Shown here in pieces: positions 6,147 to 8,570 of a stretch of DNA of 8,570 nt. The notes under the pieces were generated by a model. That model did no database searches. It was given only the letters and a program-made list of their open reading frames with translations, and was not told the DNA's origin. How positions within the stretch are numbered: position 1 is the stretch's first letter; each line of letters begins with the position of its first letter. The stretch lies in assembly GCA_030741455.1 (NCBI GenBank), contig JASLVI010000059.1:1-8570 (forward strand), given 5' to 3'. This DNA is from Candidatus Poseidoniaceae archaeon. GTDB lineage: Archaea > Thermoplasmatota > Poseidoniia > Poseidoniales > Poseidoniaceae. The position numbers and the translations under genes are program-made.

Positions 6147-7547
6147 ATGGCTGACTGGCACCCTACGGCATATCGAACGCACACCCTCGCTGAAATCCAA
6201 GACAAAGGTGAAGACCTTGTGGGAACGGAAGTCACTGTTTGTGGCTTCATGGAAGCGAATCGAGGTAAAGGAGCCATCTGTTTCGTTGATCTACGAGATG
6301 GAACGGGCAAACTTCAGGTGTTCCTCAAGGGTGATACCGTTGGTGAAGAGAATCTTGACCTTGTCCAACGAATGACACGAGAGTCTACGCTCCAATTCAC
6401 AGGAACTGTCGCTCAAAAGCGACCCCCGAAACTCAAGGAAGGAGAAACACCTCCACCCCCTGCTTACGAGATTGTTGCTTCTAATGTCAACGTCCTCACT
6501 CGGGCAAACGTACCTCTGCCGCTTGGAATTACAGATACGGTCTCGATTGGGCTTGACACGCGTCTTGACAACCGTTTCCTTGATCTTCGACGCGCCCATG
6601 TCAATGCTATGTTCACACTGCGTGCACGAGTATTGCAGTATGGCCGAGAGCATTTGATTACCGAAGGCTTCAAAGAAATCAATACACCGAAGATTATCGC
6701 CTCAGCATCCGAAGGAGGTACCAATCTTTTCCCAATGATGTACTTTGATACGCCTGCCTTCTTATCACAAAGCCCACAACTGTACAAACAACTGGCTGTC
6801 CTTGGAGGCATGGAACGCGTCTTCGAAATTGGACCTGCATTCAGAGCTGAAAATCACGACACATATCGACATTTAAACGAATTTATTTCATTCGATATTG
6901 AAGCGGCATGGATGACCGATGAAGATGTCATGGGTGTTCAAGAACGTATGATTCATCATATTTGGAAATGTGTCGCAGAAAACGAACAGGAGCACATTGC
7001 AACCATTAATGCCTATCGAGAAACGCAAGAATTGGAACCAATTTCAGTGGATGTGCCAAGTCTTCCATTCCCACGAATTGATTATTGTGAAGCCATTCAA
7101 ATGATTCAAGATGCTGGTGAGGAAATCAAGTGGGGCGACGACATCGATTCATCACACTGCGACATCATCGCTGCGAAATATCCAGGATTCCACTTCCTGC
7201 CTCGATGGCCAATGGCAATGAAACCATTCTACATCCATCATGTCCCTGGCGAAAATGGTGTGACAGGAGAACAACTTAGTCGTGGGTTTGACCTCAACTA
7301 TGGCCGAGATGAAATGACAAGTGGCGGCCAACGCGAACACAATGTCGAAATGCTCGAAGAGAACTTGCGAAGTAAGGGACTCAATCCTGATGATTTCTCT
7401 TTCTATACCGATGGATTCCGATTTGGAGCGCCACCGCACGCAGGTTGGGGTCTCGGTGTTGCACGGCTTTTGATGGTCTTGACCGGTTCCCGCAACGTTC
7501 GTGAGACAGTTTTGTTCCCACGAGATCGCCATCGAGTTACGCCATGA
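6147..7547 (+). CDS. aspS: Aspartyl-tRNA synthetase, archaeal type (possibly nondiscriminating)
   Basis: A class II synthetase that attaches aspartate to tRNA-Asp; if nondiscriminating it also charges tRNA-Asn for later amidation. The 466 residues are close to the compact archaeal length and lack the bacterial GAD insertion. An OB-fold anticodon-binding domain spans about 20-118. The catalytic core then follows: LDTRLDNRFLDLRR (136-149), motif 1 region GFKEINTPKI (174-183), SQSPQLYKQ (207-215), motif 2 FEIGPAFRAENHDTYRHLNE (226-245, with R233), SGGQREH (392-398) and motif 3 GWGLGVARL (433-441), ending FPRDRHRVTP. The Thermococcus residue Trp26, linked to tRNA-Asp discrimination, aligns with Glu36 here, and Lys85 aligns with a proline (about P104). 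The OB domain carries a proline-rich loop insertion (93-105). The start ATG at 6147 is supported by the upstream TATA-like box. The gene probably leads a + strand operon with the next two genes. Confidence 0.96.
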   Translation: MADWHPTAYRTHTLAEIQDKGEDLVGTEVTVCGFMEANRGKGAICFVDLRDGTGKLQVFLKGDTVGEENLDLVQRMTRESTLQFTGTVAQKRPPKLKEGETPPPPAYEIVASNVNVLTRANVPLPLGITDTVSIGLDTRLDNRFLDLRRAHVNAMFTLRARVLQYGREHLITEGFKEINTPKIIASASEGGTNLFPMMYFDTPAFLSQSPQLYKQLAVLGGMERVFEIGPAFRAENHDTYRHLNEFISFDIEAAWMTDEDVMGVQERMIHHIWKCVAENEQEHIATINAYRETQELEPISVDVPSLPFPRIDYCEAIQMIQDAGEEIKWGDDIDSSHCDIIAAKYPGFHFLPRWPMAMKPFYIHHVPGENGVTGEQLSRGFDLNYGRDEMTSGGQREHNVEMLEENLRSKGLNPDDFSFYTDGFRFGAPPHAGWGLGVARLLMVLTGSRNVRETVLFPRDRHRVTP

Positions 7548-7557
7548 GTTGGCCATC

Positions 7558-8304
7558 ATGCCCATCGATCGAATGCAATGGGGCGCTGAGGAATGGCAGT
7601 ATGCTGATTTGCATATGCCCGATGAACCATCACCGTTTCAGAACGATCACGGCGTCCCATGTATCATGTTGATACATGGTGGATTTTGGAAAAAACAGTA
7701 CACTTCTGAACTGATGCAACCGATTGCCAATGCATTGAGTGATGCTGGTGTTGCAAGTTGGAACACCGAATTCCGAAGATGGGAGGAAGGAGATGAAGGT
7801 GTATGGATGGATACACTTTCTGATGTTCTTCGTGCATGGGGGCAACTTGCGCTCCTTCCTGGTATCGATATTACCCGAAGCATGGTGATGGGGCATTCAG
7901 CAGGCGGACATCTTGCCCTATTGATGGCCAGTAAAGCAGAACGAAAGCCATGGCTTGCGATTGCACAAGCACCTATCACCGATTTGTTTGGTGCAGACGA
8001 TGCAAAACTCAGCGACGATGGCGATGCTATTCGCAAATGGATGGGTTGTACCCCATACGAACATGAGGCTTTATGGAAGAAGGTCAATCCCATAGATCTG
8101 CCACCGAATTCACCTGTTCTTCTTATTCATGGAGAGCAAGATGTTGACGTTCCACTCGAACAGAGTGAAACCTATGCACGAGCCATGAAAGCAAAAGGTT
8201 GCGATGTGCAAAAGGTCTGGCTACCTGGCAATCACTACAGCATCATCGATGCTGCAAGCGATGATTGGTTGGTTCAACAAGAGGCTATTTTGGATTGGTT
8301 GTAA
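7558..8304 (+). CDS. Alpha/beta hydrolase (esterase/formamidase-like)
   Basis: A cytosolic serine hydrolase of 248 residues with no signal peptide. The oxyanion-hole motif is HGGFW (40-44). The nucleophile elbow is GHSAGG (112-117, S114). The likely acid is D195 in HGEQDVDVP, and the base is H226 in LPGNHYS. The HGG[FY]W motif, followed by 'SWNTEFRRWEEG' and GHSAGGHLAL, matches small hydrolases related to BD-FAE and kynurenine-formamidase-like enzymes; the substrate cannot be read from sequence. I chose ATG 7558 because it is the first in-frame ATG after the aspS stop (10-nt gap). An in-frame GTG at 7501 would overlap aspS and add residues unlike the family, while ATG 7573 would remove only five residues. 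The tight spacing suggests co-transcription with aspS. Two strong inverted repeats lie in its first 270 nt. Confidence 0.9.
   Translation: MPIDRMQWGAEEWQYADLHMPDEPSPFQNDHGVPCIMLIHGGFWKKQYTSELMQPIANALSDAGVASWNTEFRRWEEGDEGVWMDTLSDVLRAWGQLALLPGIDITRSMVMGHSAGGHLALLMASKAERKPWLAIAQAPITDLFGADDAKLSDDGDAIRKWMGCTPYEHEALWKKVNPIDLPPNSPVLLIHGEQDVDVPLEQSETYARAMKAKGCDVQKVWLPGNHYSIIDAASDDWLVQQEAILDWL
7657..7679. repeat. Perfect 10-bp inverted repeat, 3-nt loop (intragenic hairpin)
   Basis: CCATGTATCA (7657-7666) and TGATACATGG (7670-7679) are exact reverse complements around TGT. It lies about 100 nt into the hydrolase gene, over the codons for PCIMLIH just before the oxyanion-hole glycines. No T-run follows. 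Confidence 0.88.
7795..7820. repeat. 10-bp hairpin with one G-T pair, 6-nt loop
   Basis: GAAGGTGTAT (7795-7804) pairs with ATACACTTTC (7811-7820) around GGATGG, with one G-U wobble in RNA. It lies in the hydrolase gene, about 115 nt after the repeat at 7657. Confidence 0.6.
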
Positions 8305-8342
8305 GAGCGAACCACTAAGAGAGGGTAACCTTTCCACCCATC

Positions 8343-8570
8343 ATGGACCTCCTTGGTGACCATGCTGTTCTTGATACCAACGCGCTCAGGGGAAAGACTG
8401 CACTCATTTGTGGTGCAAGTCGTGGAATTGGTGCGGCGACCGCTCGAATCATGGCAAAGGCTGGTGCAAACGTCATCATCGCTTCTCGAAGTGAAGAACA
8501 ACTCAAGTCATTGCTCGAAGAACTTCCAACACTTGGGAACGGCCAACACAGGGCATTGGTGATGGACTTG
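8343..8570 (+). CDS. Short-chain dehydrogenase/reductase, 3'-truncated by window edge
   Basis: The first 76 residues of an NAD(P)-dependent oxidoreductase with a Rossmann fold. After a short leader, the first beta strand and glycine-rich loop read TALICGASRGIGAA (19-32), the classical GxxxGxG dinucleotide motif of SDR enzymes. The helix ARIMAKAGA and second strand NVIIASRS follow; the Arg at the end of strand 2 (R49) tends to favour NADP(H). The residue before the motif's first Gly is Cys23 where Thr is usual. The catalytic Ser/Tyr/Lys region lies beyond the window, so substrate and activity cannot be judged. ATG 8343 places the motif at the usual distance from the start. It follows the hydrolase stop by 38 nt on the same strand with no convincing TATA box, so it is probably the third gene of the aspS operon. 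Confidence 0.88.
   Translation, partial: MDLLGDHAVLDTNALRGKTALICGASRGIGAATARIMAKAGANVIIASRSEEQLKSLLEELPTLGNGQHRALVMDL

Noticed and set aside
7501..7557. In-frame GTG at 7501 as the hydrolase start
   Set aside because: It would overlap the aspS C-terminus by 47 nt and add 19 residues unlike the family; ATG 7558 gives the expected N-terminus.
1..8570. Search for tRNA/rRNA genes, CRISPR repeats, insertion sequences, attachment sites, or defence and toxin-antitoxin genes
   Set aside because: None seen on either strand. Nearly all of the window is accounted for by six protein genes.

Overview
The window reads as chromosome of a planktonic archaeon, most likely a marine Group II euryarchaeote (Poseidoniales) or a close relative. 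This is inferred from four things. The aspartyl-tRNA synthetase is of the archaeal/eukaryotic type. A very large secreted beta-sandwich repeat protein ends in a membrane anchor, an acidic tail and a cytoplasmic zinc ribbon. S-adenosylmethionine synthetase is of the bacterial type. Gene starts look leaderless, with TATA-like boxes about 26 nt upstream, and CGA is a favoured arginine codon. No marker settles the lineage beyond doubt.

Layout, left to right. The 3' part of a tRNA m1A58 methyltransferase gene (trmI, +) runs off the left edge. It meets, tail to tail with only 3 nt between, a 1,327-residue surface-protein gene on the minus strand. That gene lies 61 nt downstream of metK (-) with no clear promoter of its own, so the two may be co-transcribed. 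A short divergent promoter region (about 6051-6146) separates metK from aspS (+). A small alpha/beta hydrolase gene follows aspS after 10 nt. After 38 nt more comes the start of a short-chain dehydrogenase/reductase gene, cut by the right edge. No gene-free stretch exceeds 100 nt.

Functionally, most of the window is housekeeping. MetK makes S-adenosylmethionine, TrmI uses it to methylate tRNA, and AspRS charges tRNA. The hydrolase and the dehydrogenase are accessory enzymes of unknown substrate. I found no tRNA or rRNA gene, CRISPR array, insertion sequence or defence cassette. The main novelty is the surface protein. An SGNH-hydrolase-like domain appears to be inserted inside one of its Ig-like repeats, and its short intracellular tail carries a nine-glutamate run and a four-cysteine zinc ribbon. 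Several unusually good inverted repeats also lie inside coding sequence, notably at 1965-1990 and 7657-7679.
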